Shown here in pieces: positions 28,824 to 37,652 of a stretch of 39,635 nt of DNA. Position 1 is the stretch's first letter, and each line of letters starts with the position of its first letter. This DNA comes from RUG472 sp045224495. GTDB taxonomy: Bacteria; Bacillota; Clostridia; Christensenellales; CAG-138. The stretch covers positions 1 through 39,635 of the forward strand of contig JBGVAK010000136.1 of the NCBI GenBank assembly GCA_045224495.1. The letters are read 5' to 3'. A program made the position numbers and the translations under genes. Under the pieces are notes generated by a model. That model was not told the origin of the DNA and ran no database searches. It saw only the letters and a list, made by a program, of their open reading frames with translations.

Positions 28824-30074
28824 ATGAAGAAACTTATGCCCATTTTACTGGCTGTCCTGTTGATCCTGGGCGGCTTTGCCGGAGCCCGGGCCGTTGCGGC
28901 CGAAGAAACGGAATGGAAGATCATGGGGGACGTTTGGGACTACGAATCGCCCGGATACGGCTGCGAAGGGAATCAGTACGTCCGGCTTTTCCAGGCGGAC
29001 GGCGTCTACTATCGGGCCGACACCACGCTGACGGACGAGCAGTTCCAACAGTTCATGGATATCGACATCTTCGATCCGGAGGCGGGTCAGAAGGAGAAGG
29101 CTCTGGTGGCGGAGCTGCCCATCGAGCATCTCTACGACTTGTCCGAGGTCCTGCTGCCCCAGGAGGCGCTGGATTCCCTGGCAGGCATGACCGGCCAGGA
29201 GCTGCTGGATCTGGGATTCGTGCCCCAGGGCAGCTACGGCTTCAGCGAGGAGAAAAAGCTCTCCTGGGCCAGTTTGGATAAGGGCCCCTTCGGCTATCAG
29301 GTGGAGTTCGTGGAATACGTGGACGTGGGCGACGATCCAAACGTGGCGGAGGTCATCCGGCCCCTGACCGTGAAGAGCGCCGCCTGGGAGGGGAACCTGT
29401 CCGAGTACGCCATGGCCTTGGACTTCGACATCAACGGCACTGCGTCCCTGGAGGATTACGAGGCCATGTTCGCCGAGGCGGAGCCCGTCTTCTATTCCAT
29501 CCCTGAGATCCCCCTGGAGGACAGCCCCTACAAGACCCTGGCCGACGTTTTCGCCGTTTTCAAGAAGACGAACGACCAAGGCGACACGCCGCGCTACAGC
29601 TCCAGTATCGTGGAGACCATGTACGCCGTCGCTTTTGAGGACGGCGGCGCCTGTTACCGGGTCGAGGCGGCCATCCCCGCGGACGTCTTTGAAAAGCTGG
29701 ATGCCATCGACTTCTTCGACGAGCAGCGGGAGGAGAAGCAGGAAGCCCTGCTGGGCCCCCTGCCCGTCACCCGTGTGGGGGACCTGTCCGCTGTCCTTCC
29801 CGCCCAGGAGGAGCTGGACGCTCTCGTCGGCATGACCGGCGAGGAGCTGCTGGACATGGGCTTCGAGTACGGCATGGGCTACAGCTTCTGGGAGACCACG
29901 GACTTCTACCTGACCCGCGGTCTCGTGGACTACGTGGTGACCTTCAACGAGAAGGTGCCGGAGATGGATGATTACGACGACGTGCTGGACGAGCTCATCC
30001 GGCCTATGACCGTACAGAAGGTCCAGATCGACGGGCTGTCTGCCATCTGCTCGGATCCCGATCTGCTTTGGTGA
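28824..30074 (+). CDS. Secreted protein with internally duplicated domain (unknown function)
   Basis: 416-aa exported protein: signal peptide (1-26, MKKLMPILL, cleavage near ARAVAAEE), then two copies of a domain of about 170 residues. Shared features are YYRADTTLTDEQF/CYRVEAAIPADVF, D[IF]FD, PIEHLYDLSEVLLPQEALDSL/VTRVGDLSAVLPAQEELDAL, GMTGQELLDLGF/GMTGEELLDMGF and VIRPLTVKS/LIRPMTVQK. No lipobox. Position right after the sensor phosphatase suggests a periplasm-like partner of its sensor domain or of the ABC transporter downstream; this is inference. Ribosome site AAAGGAG. Confidence 0.8.
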   Translation: MKKLMPILLAVLLILGGFAGARAVAAEETEWKIMGDVWDYESPGYGCEGNQYVRLFQADGVYYRADTTLTDEQFQQFMDIDIFDPEAGQKEKALVAELPIEHLYDLSEVLLPQEALDSLAGMTGQELLDLGFVPQGSYGFSEEKKLSWASLDKGPFGYQVEFVEYVDVGDDPNVAEVIRPLTVKSAAWEGNLSEYAMALDFDINGTASLEDYEAMFAEAEPVFYSIPEIPLEDSPYKTLADVFAVFKKTNDQGDTPRYSSSIVETMYAVAFEDGGACYRVEAAIPADVFEKLDAIDFFDEQREEKQEALLGPLPVTRVGDLSAVLPAQEELDALVGMTGEELLDMGFEYGMGYSFWETTDFYLTRGLVDYVVTFNEKVPEMDDYDDVLDELIRPMTVQKVQIDGLSAICSDPDLLW

Positions 30075-30136
30075 GCCGAAGGCGGCCCAAAGGGCGGGAC
30101 GGGACGAGACGTGCGTGAACCTGAGAGAGGAAAGCA

Positions 30137-30292
30137 GTGAAGAACAGAAAGGGAATAGCAACGCTGATCCTGGCCGTGGCTTTGGTGACGGCCACGGGCA
30201 TCAGCGCACAGGGGGAGGCTTTGGAAGGGACGGCTGTATCAGCCGTTCCTTCCTCTGCGCTATCCGGACGGTCTGGGAGGTATGGCGCATGA
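30137..30292 (+). CDS. Tiny exported peptide (51 aa)
   Basis: GTG 30137 with ribosome site AGAGAGG (30124-30130) opens a 51-residue frame: MKNRKG, a hydrophobic core IATLILAVALVTA, a signal-peptidase-like site TGISA-QG, and a mature part of about 27 residues rich in A, G and S. It ends at TGA overlapping the queT ATG (ATGA, 30289-30292). Start, signal peptide and coupling make it a credible gene in a stretch otherwise read as leader. Could be a secreted signalling peptide or the leftover head of a larger exported protein. Confidence 0.6.
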   Translation: MKNRKGIATLILAVALVTATGISAQGEALEGTAVSAVPSSALSGRSGRYGA

Positions 30293-30789
30293 AGGATAGG
30301 AGATCGACGGCCCTCAAGCTGACCCAGAGCGCAGCCATCGCGGCCCTGTACGTGGTGCTGACGGTGATCTTCGCCCCCATCTCCTTCGGGGAGATGCAGG
30401 TACGGATCTCGGAGGCCTTGACCATCCTGCCCCTGTTCACTCCGGCGGCCATCCCGGGCCTGTTCGTAGGGTGCCTGTTGGGGAACCTGCTGGGCGGGGC
30501 CATCCCCCTGGACGTGATCTTCGGGAGCGTGGCCACCTTGATTGGTGCGGTGGGCGGGTATCTGCTCAGAAAGAACCGGTGGCTGGTGCCGCTGCCCACG
30601 GTCCTGGCGAACGCCGTCATCGTGCCCTTCGTGCTGCGGTACGGCTACGGGGTGGAGCTGCCTGTCCTCCTCATGGCGGCCTACGTGGCCGTGGGGGAGA
30701 TCGTCAGCTGCTACGGGCTGGGGGAGCTCCTCGGCACCGTTCTGCTTCGGCATCAGCATATCTTCGGGAAACGGGCGGAACAGAAATAA
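30289..30789 (+). CDS. queT: QueT-family queuosine-precursor transporter
   Basis: 166-aa integral membrane protein of the QueT family (ECF-type substrate-binding component): LTQSAAIAALYVVLTVIFAPISFGEMQVRISEALTILP is characteristic (shown only in part), followed by PGLFVGCLLGNLL and further membrane helices to about residue 155. It imports a queuosine precursor such as preQ1 or queuine together with a shared ECF energising module. ATG 30289 follows GGGAGG. No preQ1 riboswitch is seen upstream; translation appears coupled to the tiny exported peptide. Confidence 0.88.
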   Translation: MKDRRSTALKLTQSAAIAALYVVLTVIFAPISFGEMQVRISEALTILPLFTPAAIPGLFVGCLLGNLLGGAIPLDVIFGSVATLIGAVGGYLLRKNRWLVPLPTVLANAVIVPFVLRYGYGVELPVLLMAAYVAVGEIVSCYGLGELLGTVLLRHQHIFGKRAEQK

Positions 30790-30822
30790 ATCTTTTACCC
30801 ATTGGATAAGGAGACAGGGATC

Positions 30823-32043
30823 ATGGCAGAGGAAAAACGATTCACCAAGGCGACCTGGCAGATCATGGAGGCCCTTTTGGAGGTGGACAGTCTCGACGAC
30901 GCCCTCTCCGGGAGCCTGGAGATCATCGTCAACACGCTGAACAGCGAAGCCGGGGCCATCTGGCTTTTGGACCCCAAGACGGATCGGCTGAGCCCCCTGT
31001 TCCACATAGGCCCCGCGGACCTGTCCAACATCACCGTGGAGAACGGCCTCGGTATCGAGGGGTTGGTCACCAAGACGGGCAAGTCCGTCATGGTCACGGA
31101 CGCCGCTGCCGACACGCGCTTCGACGGCACCGTCTTCGACGACAACGGGTTGACCACCAAAACCATGATCTGCGTCCCCCTCAACAACCTCCACGACGTC
31201 ATCGGCTGCGTCCAGATCGTCAACAAGCGGGACGGGAGCCTGTACGACGAGGAGGAGCTGCAGCTCTGCGAGCGCATGGCCGCTCTGGCCGCCATCACCA
31301 TCGACGAGAAGGGGCTCGCCGTAGACTTGGGCGAAGAGAAGGAAGTCCTGGCGGTCTTGAAGAACGTCACCAGGGAGTTCCCCTCCGGCGACGGCGTATT
31401 GAAAGTTTTAAAGGGTATCAACTTAGAGATCTATAAGAACGAGTTCGTGGTGATCCTGGGCGAGTCCGGCTGCGGCAAGTCCACCATGATGAACATCGTG
31501 GGCGGCATGGACTTTTTGACCGACGGCACCCTGACCATCGAGGGGAAGGACTTCTCCCACCCCACGGACGCGGAGCTGACGAAATACCGCCGGGAGTACA
31601 TCGGCTTCATCTTCCAGGCCTACAACCTGATGCCCAATCTGACGGCCCTGGAGAACGTGCAGTTCATCGCGGAACTGGTGCAGGACCCCATGGACGCCGC
31701 GGAGGCCATCGACAAGGTGGGCCTAAGCGCCCGGGCCAACAACTACCCCGGCCAGATGTCCGGCGGCCAGCAGCAGCGGGTGTCCATCGCCCGGGCTATC
31801 GTGAAGAAGCCCAAGCTCATCCTGGCCGACGAGCCCACGGCGGCCCTCGATTACACCACCAGCATCGAGGTGTTGAGCGTCATCGAGGACATCGTGAAGA
31901 ACCAGGGCGCCACGGTCATGATGGTCACGCACAACGTAGAGATCGCCAAGATGGCCGACCGGGTGGTGAAGGTGAGGAACGGCCGCATCGCCAGCATCAA
32001 GAAGAATCTGCACCCGGTCCACGCCCAAGAGCTGGTTTGGTGA
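30823..32043 (+). CDS. GAF domain fused to ABC transporter ATPase
   Basis: 406-aa fusion. Residues about 15-165 form a GAF domain (LDDALSGSLEIIVNTL, AGAIWLLDPKTDRL, GLVTKTGKSVMVTDAAADTRF, MICVPLNNLHDVIGCVQIVNK), the usual small-molecule or redox sensor. Residues about 178-400 form a MacB/LolD-class ATPase: Walker A GESGCGKST (213-221), Q-loop FQAYNLMPNL, signature MSGGQQQR (312-319), Walker B LILADEP (332-338) and H-loop VTHN. It should power the FtsX-type permease encoded 6 nt downstream, with the GAF domain gating ATP hydrolysis. ATG 30823 has AAGGAG at 30808-30813. Regulatory domains on this ABC class are normally absent. Confidence 0.92.
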   Translation: MAEEKRFTKATWQIMEALLEVDSLDDALSGSLEIIVNTLNSEAGAIWLLDPKTDRLSPLFHIGPADLSNITVENGLGIEGLVTKTGKSVMVTDAAADTRFDGTVFDDNGLTTKTMICVPLNNLHDVIGCVQIVNKRDGSLYDEEELQLCERMAALAAITIDEKGLAVDLGEEKEVLAVLKNVTREFPSGDGVLKVLKGINLEIYKNEFVVILGESGCGKSTMMNIVGGMDFLTDGTLTIEGKDFSHPTDAELTKYRREYIGFIFQAYNLMPNLTALENVQFIAELVQDPMDAAEAIDKVGLSARANNYPGQMSGGQQQRVSIARAIVKKPKLILADEPTAALDYTTSIEVLSVIEDIVKNQGATVMMVTHNVEIAKMADRVVKVRNGRIASIKKNLHPVHAQELVW

Positions 32044-32049
32044 CGGACC

Positions 32050-34929
32050 ATGAAACCCACACAGCGAAAAGACGCCTTGCGGAACATAGGGAGGCAGAAG
32101 GTCTCCTACCTGTCCATCGTGATCATCGCTCTCATGGGCGTGACCATGTTCCTGGGCATGAATTACAGTGCGGCGGCCATCGATACAAACGGCACGACCT
32201 TCTACAACGACGTGGATTTCCGCGATATCGAGATCGTTTCCACCCGTTTGCTGTCCCAGGAGGATATGGATATCCTGCGGGGGATCGAAGGCGTCAGGGA
32301 CGCGGAAGGCATCGTCATGACCCAGGTCAGGGTGGCCAGCGGGACCGCTCGCAAGAGCGTGAACGCCACCACCTTCTCCCAGCGTATCAACCGTCCGCTC
32401 CTGGTGGAAGGCCAGTTGCCTGCGGATGCCGGTTCGTGCGCTGTGGAGCAGAACCTGGCGCAGCAGATGGGCTGGCAGGTGGGGGACAGGATCGAGCTTA
32501 CCGATGCGGAAGGCAAACAGGCCCTGTTTTTGACGGGGCGTGAATTTACCGTCACGGGCATCGTCGACCATCCGGACCACATCTGCGACAGCGTGCCCGA
32601 CACCCTGTACGTCCTGCTGGCGCCGGAGGCCTTCGATCTGGACATCTTCACAGGCAGTTACATGAAAGCTGAGCTGCTGGTGGACGCGCCCCGGGAGGGC
32701 AGCCGGTTCGACGACGCCTACCGCAGCGCCGTGGCGGCCGTCAAAAACAGGATCGACGCCATCAGCGAGGCGCGAGCTGACATCCGCCAGAAAGAGGTGG
32801 ACCGCCAGATCGAGGATGCCGCCCGAGAGAACCTGACAGTCGGCTGGGAGCAGATAGAGGAAGCGAAGGAAGGGGTCCGCAGGATCATCCGGGACAAGCT
32901 CACCGAGACGTTGGGCCAGCCATGGGCGGATGCCATCCTCTGGTCTTCCAAGCGCGTGGTGGATCTGGACGATCCCGACATGCAGGCTGTGACCTTCCGG
33001 CTGACGGACAGGATCAGCGCCAATCTCAGGCTGTCCCTGCGGGAGAACGTGGAGAATTTCCTCGCGTCGCTGCAGCTGCAGGACGAGATCCTCAAGGGCG
33101 CTTTCATTCTTCTCGAGGGTGAGGGCGACTATTCCCCGGAGGCGGCCGTGGACCTTCTGGCGGACAAGATCATGGACGCGCTTTCGGATTACGATGAAAA
33201 ATATGTGGAGCTGGCCAGCTCCTGTGTGGCATGGGACGAGACCCATCAAAGCTATCTGGACGGGACCCTTTGGGAGAAGATAGGTCTTCCCGGCATCTGC
33301 CGGTGGATCGTGACCGATACCAGCGGCAACATGAGCTTCGTGCAGCTGGATTCCTCCCGGGACAGCATCGCCCGGCTGGAGATGACCTTCTCGCTCCTGT
33401 TCGTGGTGGTGGGCGCCCTGGTGATCTACGCCACGGTCAGCAAGATGATCGACGAGCAGCGCTCCTTGGTGGGCGCCACCAAAGCCCTGGGGTTCTATCC
33501 CCGGGAGGTGTTCGCAAAATACCTGCTCTTCGGCCTGTCCGGCACCCTTTTAGGTACCCTGCTGGGGATCCTGATCGCCCGCTTCGGGGTGGAGCCCTTC
33601 ATCCTGCGGGGCTACCAGATGTACTATCGGGCGGACATCACCCGCTCAGCGCTGACGGTGGGTCCCACGCTGATCGTCATGGTCGTGGGCGCACTGCTGT
33701 CGGTATGCGCCGTATGGGTCGCCTGTCGGCGGCTGCTGAGGACCCCGGCGGTGGCTCTCCTGCAGGCTCCCGCGCCCAAGGGCCGCCACAGAGGGGCCTC
33801 CGGACGGAAGCAGCGGCTGTCCCTGTATCTCCGGCTGATCCTTCGGAACATCCGTTCGGATCTTCGGCGGGTGACCGTCACCGTCGTCAGCGTAGCCGGC
33901 TGCTGCGCGTTGGTGGTGGTGGGCTTCACCCTGCGCCATGCGGTGAACGGGGCTGTAGAGCATCAGTTCACCGACGTGGTCCGATACGATGGCGTCTTCC
34001 GATTCAATTCGTCCATCAACTTGACCATCGAACCCATGATGGACGATGCCCTCCAGAAGGCCGGGGCCAAGACCTGCCCCGTCGCCGCCATGTACGCCAC
34101 CGTCCAGGTCAGGAACCTGGACGTGGAGGAACTGTACTGCGGGGACCTGGATCGGATCGGTGAGATGTTCCGGCTCGTTGACGCCGAGACAGGCGCGGTC
34201 ATGACGCCTTCCGGGGAGGGCATCTATATCCCCAAACGCTTCTCCGAATACTTCGGTGTCCGGGTGGGCGATCCCCTGAATATCACGGTCAACGCCACGG
34301 AGTCCGTCACCGTGCCTGTGGCGGGGGTGTTCAACAACTACATGAACCGGGTCATGTTCATGAGCCGGGCGTGCTATGAATCCCTGTTCTCCCGGGAGAT
34401 GGAGCCGAACGCCTTTTTAGTGCAGCTCAACGGCGCCGACGGCGACGCCCTGCACCGTCAGTTCACCGGTATGAACGGCTATGAGGGGTATACGGCTGCC
34501 GACACCTTCCGCCAGCTCTTTGAGACGGCTACGTCCGTCATGAACGCGGTGGTGGCCCTGTTCATCTTCATGGCGGCGGTCATGGCCGGAGTGGTGCTCA
34601 TGAATCTGACCAACATCTACATCCTGCAGAAAAAGCGGGAGCTGACCATCATGCGGGTGAACGGCTTCACCACCCGGGAGACCATCGACTACGTCTTGCG
34701 GGAGACGGTGGCCACCACGGCTCTGGGCATCCTGCTGGGCATCGGCCTGGGCGCCGTTTTGGGCTACGCCATCGTGCGCACCCTGGAGCAGCCCTTCATC
34801 CAGTTCGACCGAAGCCCCAGCGTGACTTCCTGGCTCATCGGCATGGGGTTGACCGTGCTCTTCACGGTGATCGTCAACGTCGTCGCCCTGCGGAAGGTAA
34901 AGCACCTGAAGCTGACGGACGTGGCCTGA
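32050..34929 (+). CDS. Large FtsX-type ABC transporter permease
   Basis: 959-aa permease with an N-terminal membrane helix (VSYLSIVIIALMGVTMFLGM), a large extracytoplasmic MacB-PCD-like region (about 40-440, including a helical insert around 235-400), a first FtsX core of three helices (about 445-575), a second helix/extracytoplasmic unit (about 610-820) and a final FtsX core (about 830-955, ending VNVVALRKVKHLKL). This eight-helix-type layout is used in Gram-positives for export of, or resistance to, peptides and lipids. It pairs with the GAF-ATPase directly upstream. Substrate unknown. Confidence 0.88.
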   Translation: MKPTQRKDALRNIGRQKVSYLSIVIIALMGVTMFLGMNYSAAAIDTNGTTFYNDVDFRDIEIVSTRLLSQEDMDILRGIEGVRDAEGIVMTQVRVASGTARKSVNATTFSQRINRPLLVEGQLPADAGSCAVEQNLAQQMGWQVGDRIELTDAEGKQALFLTGREFTVTGIVDHPDHICDSVPDTLYVLLAPEAFDLDIFTGSYMKAELLVDAPREGSRFDDAYRSAVAAVKNRIDAISEARADIRQKEVDRQIEDAARENLTVGWEQIEEAKEGVRRIIRDKLTETLGQPWADAILWSSKRVVDLDDPDMQAVTFRLTDRISANLRLSLRENVENFLASLQLQDEILKGAFILLEGEGDYSPEAAVDLLADKIMDALSDYDEKYVELASSCVAWDETHQSYLDGTLWEKIGLPGICRWIVTDTSGNMSFVQLDSSRDSIARLEMTFSLLFVVVGALVIYATVSKMIDEQRSLVGATKALGFYPREVFAKYLLFGLSGTLLGTLLGILIARFGVEPFILRGYQMYYRADITRSALTVGPTLIVMVVGALLSVCAVWVACRRLLRTPAVALLQAPAPKGRHRGASGRKQRLSLYLRLILRNIRSDLRRVTVTVVSVAGCCALVVVGFTLRHAVNGAVEHQFTDVVRYDGVFRFNSSINLTIEPMMDDALQKAGAKTCPVAAMYATVQVRNLDVEELYCGDLDRIGEMFRLVDAETGAVMTPSGEGIYIPKRFSEYFGVRVGDPLNITVNATESVTVPVAGVFNNYMNRVMFMSRACYESLFSREMEPNAFLVQLNGADGDALHRQFTGMNGYEGYTAADTFRQLFETATSVMNAVVALFIFMAAVMAGVVLMNLTNIYILQKKRELTIMRVNGFTTRETIDYVLRETVATTALGILLGIGLGAVLGYAIVRTLEQPFIQFDRSPSVTSWLIGMGLTVLFTVIVNVVALRKVKHLKLTDVA

Positions 34930-34957
34930 CACCAGACTTTTTACGGGAGGAACGACT

Positions 34958-36457
34958 ATGCTCTTTGAAAGGGCCATCCAGCGCAAGGACATGATACGTT
35001 GCGTCATCTGCCACGACGCCCCCTGTACCGCTGCCTGCGGGCAGCTGGATGTGGCGGCGCTGCTCCGCAGCGTCTGGTTCGACGACGAGAAGGTGGCCGC
35101 GGCCAGACTGCCGGCGGGGAACCCCTGCCGGCTGTGCCACGCCCCCTGCGAGGACGCCTGTGTCCGGCCCCATGAGGTCCCCATCCGGCATCTGATCGGG
35201 CGGCTGTACGACGAGGTCAGGCCGGAGTTGGAGATACCCTTGCCGGAAAACGAGGACATCCTGCGGACGGATCTGTGCGGCGTGCCTCTCGAGAACCCCT
35301 TCCTCCTGTCCTCCTCCGTGGTAGCCAGCACCTACGACATGTGCGCCAGGGCCTTCGAGGCGGGCTGGGCCGGAGCCTGTTTTAAGACCATCTGCTCCTT
35401 CGATATCCACGAGGCGTCCCCCCGCTTCTCCGCCATCACCGGAGACAACGGGACCATCGTGGGCTTCAAGAACGTGGAGCAGCTCTCCGACCACAGCGTG
35501 GCCGAGAACATGGAGATCTTCCGGCGGCTCAAGCAGAATTATCCCACCAAGTTCATTCTGGCCTCCATCATGGGTCAGAACGAGGCGGAGTGGGAGGAGT
35601 TGAGCCGCCTTTGCGAGGCTAACGGGGCTGACGCTATCGAGCTCAATTTTTCCTGCCCCAATATGATGGACGAGGGATTGGGGTCCGACATCGGCCAGGT
35701 GCCGGAGTTGGTGGAGCGGTTCACCGCTGCTGCCCGGCGGGGGGCGAGGATACCGATCCTCGCCAAGCTCACCCCCAACGTGGCCGCCATGGCCCCGGCG
35801 GCGGAGGCAGCCAAGCGGGGCGGGGCCGACGGCATCGCTGCCATCAACACCATCAAGAGCATTCTCGGCGTGAATCCCCACACCTACGTGTCCGCCCCCG
35901 CGGTCCGGGGCATGTCTGCCGTGGGCGGCTACAGCGGCAACGCCGTGAAACCCATCGCCCTGCGGTTCATCGCGGAGTTGGGTCAAAATCCGAACTTGCA
36001 GGGGGTGCACATCAGCGCCATGGGCGGCATCGAGACCTGGCGGGACGCCCTGGAGTTCCTCCTCCTGGGCGGCGGCAGCATCCAGATTACCACTGCCGTC
36101 ATGCAATACGGCTACCGGATCATCGACGATCTCAAGGCTGGCTTGAATTACTACCTGGCGGAGAAGGGCTTTTCCAGCGTGAACGAGGTCCGGGGCCTGG
36201 CCCTATCCTCTGTCAGCGACACCACGGACGTGCTGGAGCGGGACACGGTCATCTTTCCCAAGTTCCATCGGGAAAGGTGCATAGGCTGCGGCCGTTGCGT
36301 AGTCTCCTGCGCCGACGGAGGCCACCAGGCCATCCGCCTGGACGAGGCCCGACGGCCTCTGCTCAACGGACAAAAATGCGTAGGCTGTCACCTGTGCGTG
36401 CTGGTCTGCCCCCAGGGGGCCATCACCTCCAGCCGCAAACGCATCCAAAGAAAGTGA
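34958..36457 (+). CDS. PreA-like dihydropyrimidine/dihydroorotate dehydrogenase with extra Fe-S domain
   Basis: 499-aa enzyme. The N-terminus (1-75) has two cysteine clusters, CVICHDAPCTAAC and CRLCHAPCEDAC, resembling the Fe-S domain that begins PreT/GltD-type subunits. A DHOD-type FMN barrel follows (about 100-400: FLLSSSVV, IELNFSCPN, LAKLTPN, AINTIKS, GVHISAMGGI), and then two [4Fe-4S] ferredoxin motifs (CIGCGRCVVSC and CVGCHLCVLVCP). PreA with PreT reduces uracil/thymine; here the PreT Fe-S head is joined to PreA and its NAD(P)/FAD domains are missing, so electrons must come from another donor such as ferredoxin. Ribosome site GGGAGG. Confidence 0.85.
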   Translation: MLFERAIQRKDMIRCVICHDAPCTAACGQLDVAALLRSVWFDDEKVAAARLPAGNPCRLCHAPCEDACVRPHEVPIRHLIGRLYDEVRPELEIPLPENEDILRTDLCGVPLENPFLLSSSVVASTYDMCARAFEAGWAGACFKTICSFDIHEASPRFSAITGDNGTIVGFKNVEQLSDHSVAENMEIFRRLKQNYPTKFILASIMGQNEAEWEELSRLCEANGADAIELNFSCPNMMDEGLGSDIGQVPELVERFTAAARRGARIPILAKLTPNVAAMAPAAEAAKRGGADGIAAINTIKSILGVNPHTYVSAPAVRGMSAVGGYSGNAVKPIALRFIAELGQNPNLQGVHISAMGGIETWRDALEFLLLGGGSIQITTAVMQYGYRIIDDLKAGLNYYLAEKGFSSVNEVRGLALSSVSDTTDVLERDTVIFPKFHRERCIGCGRCVVSCADGGHQAIRLDEARRPLLNGQKCVGCHLCVLVCPQGAITSSRKRIQRK

Positions 36458-36464
36458 GGCATAT

Positions 36465-36938
36465 ATGGAAGAACTGACCGTCAACAATCGATTTAAGCTT
36501 AGCTGCCCCGAGGGCTTTCGGGAGATGACCGAGAAGGAGCAAAAGAAGCTCAATATGTTGGGCGGCGGCGAAGCCCTGTTCCTGACCAGCGAGGAGGGCC
36601 ACATGGTGGTGTCCATCGGCTGGAAGGAAGTGAACGCCTTCGCCGGTCTTCTCCTGCACATGATCCGCCCCGTCGCCAGCGTGGAGGCCAACGTCAGCCG
36701 GGCCATGGCTCCTTATGAGTATCGCAAGGAGACCGCCCTGACGAGAAAGATCGGCGGCCAGGCGGCGGAGGGTTTTCGCTATACCTACACCGCCGGGGAC
36801 ATGCCCATGGCGGGTGAATCCTACGTGCTCCGGCAGGGCAGGATGCTGACCTTTTTCCACGTGTACCTGCGGGACGCCCTGCGGGAGGAGAGCCTCCGGC
36901 AGTGGAACGCCCTGCTGGACGCGGTGGAGCCGCTGTGA
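36465..36938 (+). CDS. Small conserved-looking protein of unknown function
   Basis: 157-aa soluble protein, 7 nt after the PreA-like gene, with GTGAGG overlapping that stop as ribosome site. It has an N-terminal CPEGFREMTEKEQKKL, a middle EGHMVVSIGWKEVN and a C-terminal half rich in strands (GGQAAEGFRYTYTAGD, LTFFHVYL). The composition is that of a PsbP/DUF-like ligand-binding alpha-beta fold, but I recognise no family. No signal peptide. Confidence 0.7.
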   Translation: MEELTVNNRFKLSCPEGFREMTEKEQKKLNMLGGGEALFLTSEEGHMVVSIGWKEVNAFAGLLLHMIRPVASVEANVSRAMAPYEYRKETALTRKIGGQAAEGFRYTYTAGDMPMAGESYVLRQGRMLTFFHVYLRDALREESLRQWNALLDAVEPL

Positions 36939-36968
36939 CGGGATATCGAACGGAAAGGAAGGTGCGCC

Positions 36969-37619
36969 ATGGGTAGAAACGCCTTGCCCTCGGACGCCGG
37001 CGGCTTCGTGCTGCTCAGCGACTACGTGCCCCACGTGGTCCAGGAGATACGCTACTACTCCACCTACAACTTCATCGGCGAGCGCATCGACGGCTACGAG
37101 GAGCCCGTGGCATTGCTGACCCGGGAGGCGGCTCGGGCCTTGAAGGCCGTCAGCAACGAGATGATCGTCCAGGGCTACCGGCTGAAGGTCTTCGACGCCT
37201 ACCGGCCGGTGGCGGCTGTGAAGCAGTTCATCCTCTGGGGCATCGAGGACACGGACATCCGCATGAAGCCCTACTTCTATCCGGATCTGGTGAAGCAGGA
37301 GCTGTTTTCCCGGGGCTACATCGCCAAGCGTTCCAGCCACAGCCGGGGCAGCGCCGTGGATCTGACCCTCCTCGATATGTCCACCGGCAAGGAGGTGGAC
37401 ATGGGCAGCCCCTTCGACCTCTTCAGCCCCCTTAGCCACCCGGACTGCCGGGCCGTGACCGAGGAGCAGTACGAGAACCGCATGCGCCTGCAGCGGGCCA
37501 TGGTCCGCAACGGCTTTTCGCCCATCGACTGCGAATGGTGGCACTTTGCTCTGGGGGACGAGCCCTATCCCGACACCTATTTCGAGTTCCCGGTCTCTGC
37601 CGGGATGCTGAGAAGGTAG
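36969..37619 (+). CDS. D-alanyl-D-alanine dipeptidase, VanX/DdpX family
   Basis: 216-aa zinc dipeptidase. Zinc ligands H124 and D131 in SSHSRGSAVDL and H192 in EWWHF, catalytic E189 and R79 in DAYRP; spacings are identical to VanX (R71, H116, D123, E181, H184, all offset by 8). It hydrolyses D-Ala-D-Ala, either to salvage wall turnover products or to lower the vancomycin target. No vanH, vanA or vanRS genes are in the window, so a housekeeping or envelope-stress role is likelier than glycopeptide resistance. No signal peptide, hence cytoplasmic. Ribosome site AAGGAAGG; ends in TAG. Confidence 0.93.
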   Translation: MGRNALPSDAGGFVLLSDYVPHVVQEIRYYSTYNFIGERIDGYEEPVALLTREAARALKAVSNEMIVQGYRLKVFDAYRPVAAVKQFILWGIEDTDIRMKPYFYPDLVKQELFSRGYIAKRSSHSRGSAVDLTLLDMSTGKEVDMGSPFDLFSPLSHPDCRAVTEEQYENRMRLQRAMVRNGFSPIDCEWWHFALGDEPYPDTYFEFPVSAGMLRR

Positions 37620-37652
37620 AACCTTAACTCTGTTTCAAGGCAGGTAGACCCT

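Noticed and set aside
30075..30288. preQ1 riboswitch upstream of queT
   Set aside because: The short preQ1-I hairpin/A-rich tail and the preQ1-II pattern were looked for and not found; the region is better explained by the small exported reading frame.
36969..37619. Part of a vancomycin-resistance cluster
   Set aside because: The dipeptidase has full VanX active-site spacing, but no vanH, ligase, or vanRS genes are nearby; stand-alone DdpX-type enzymes are common.
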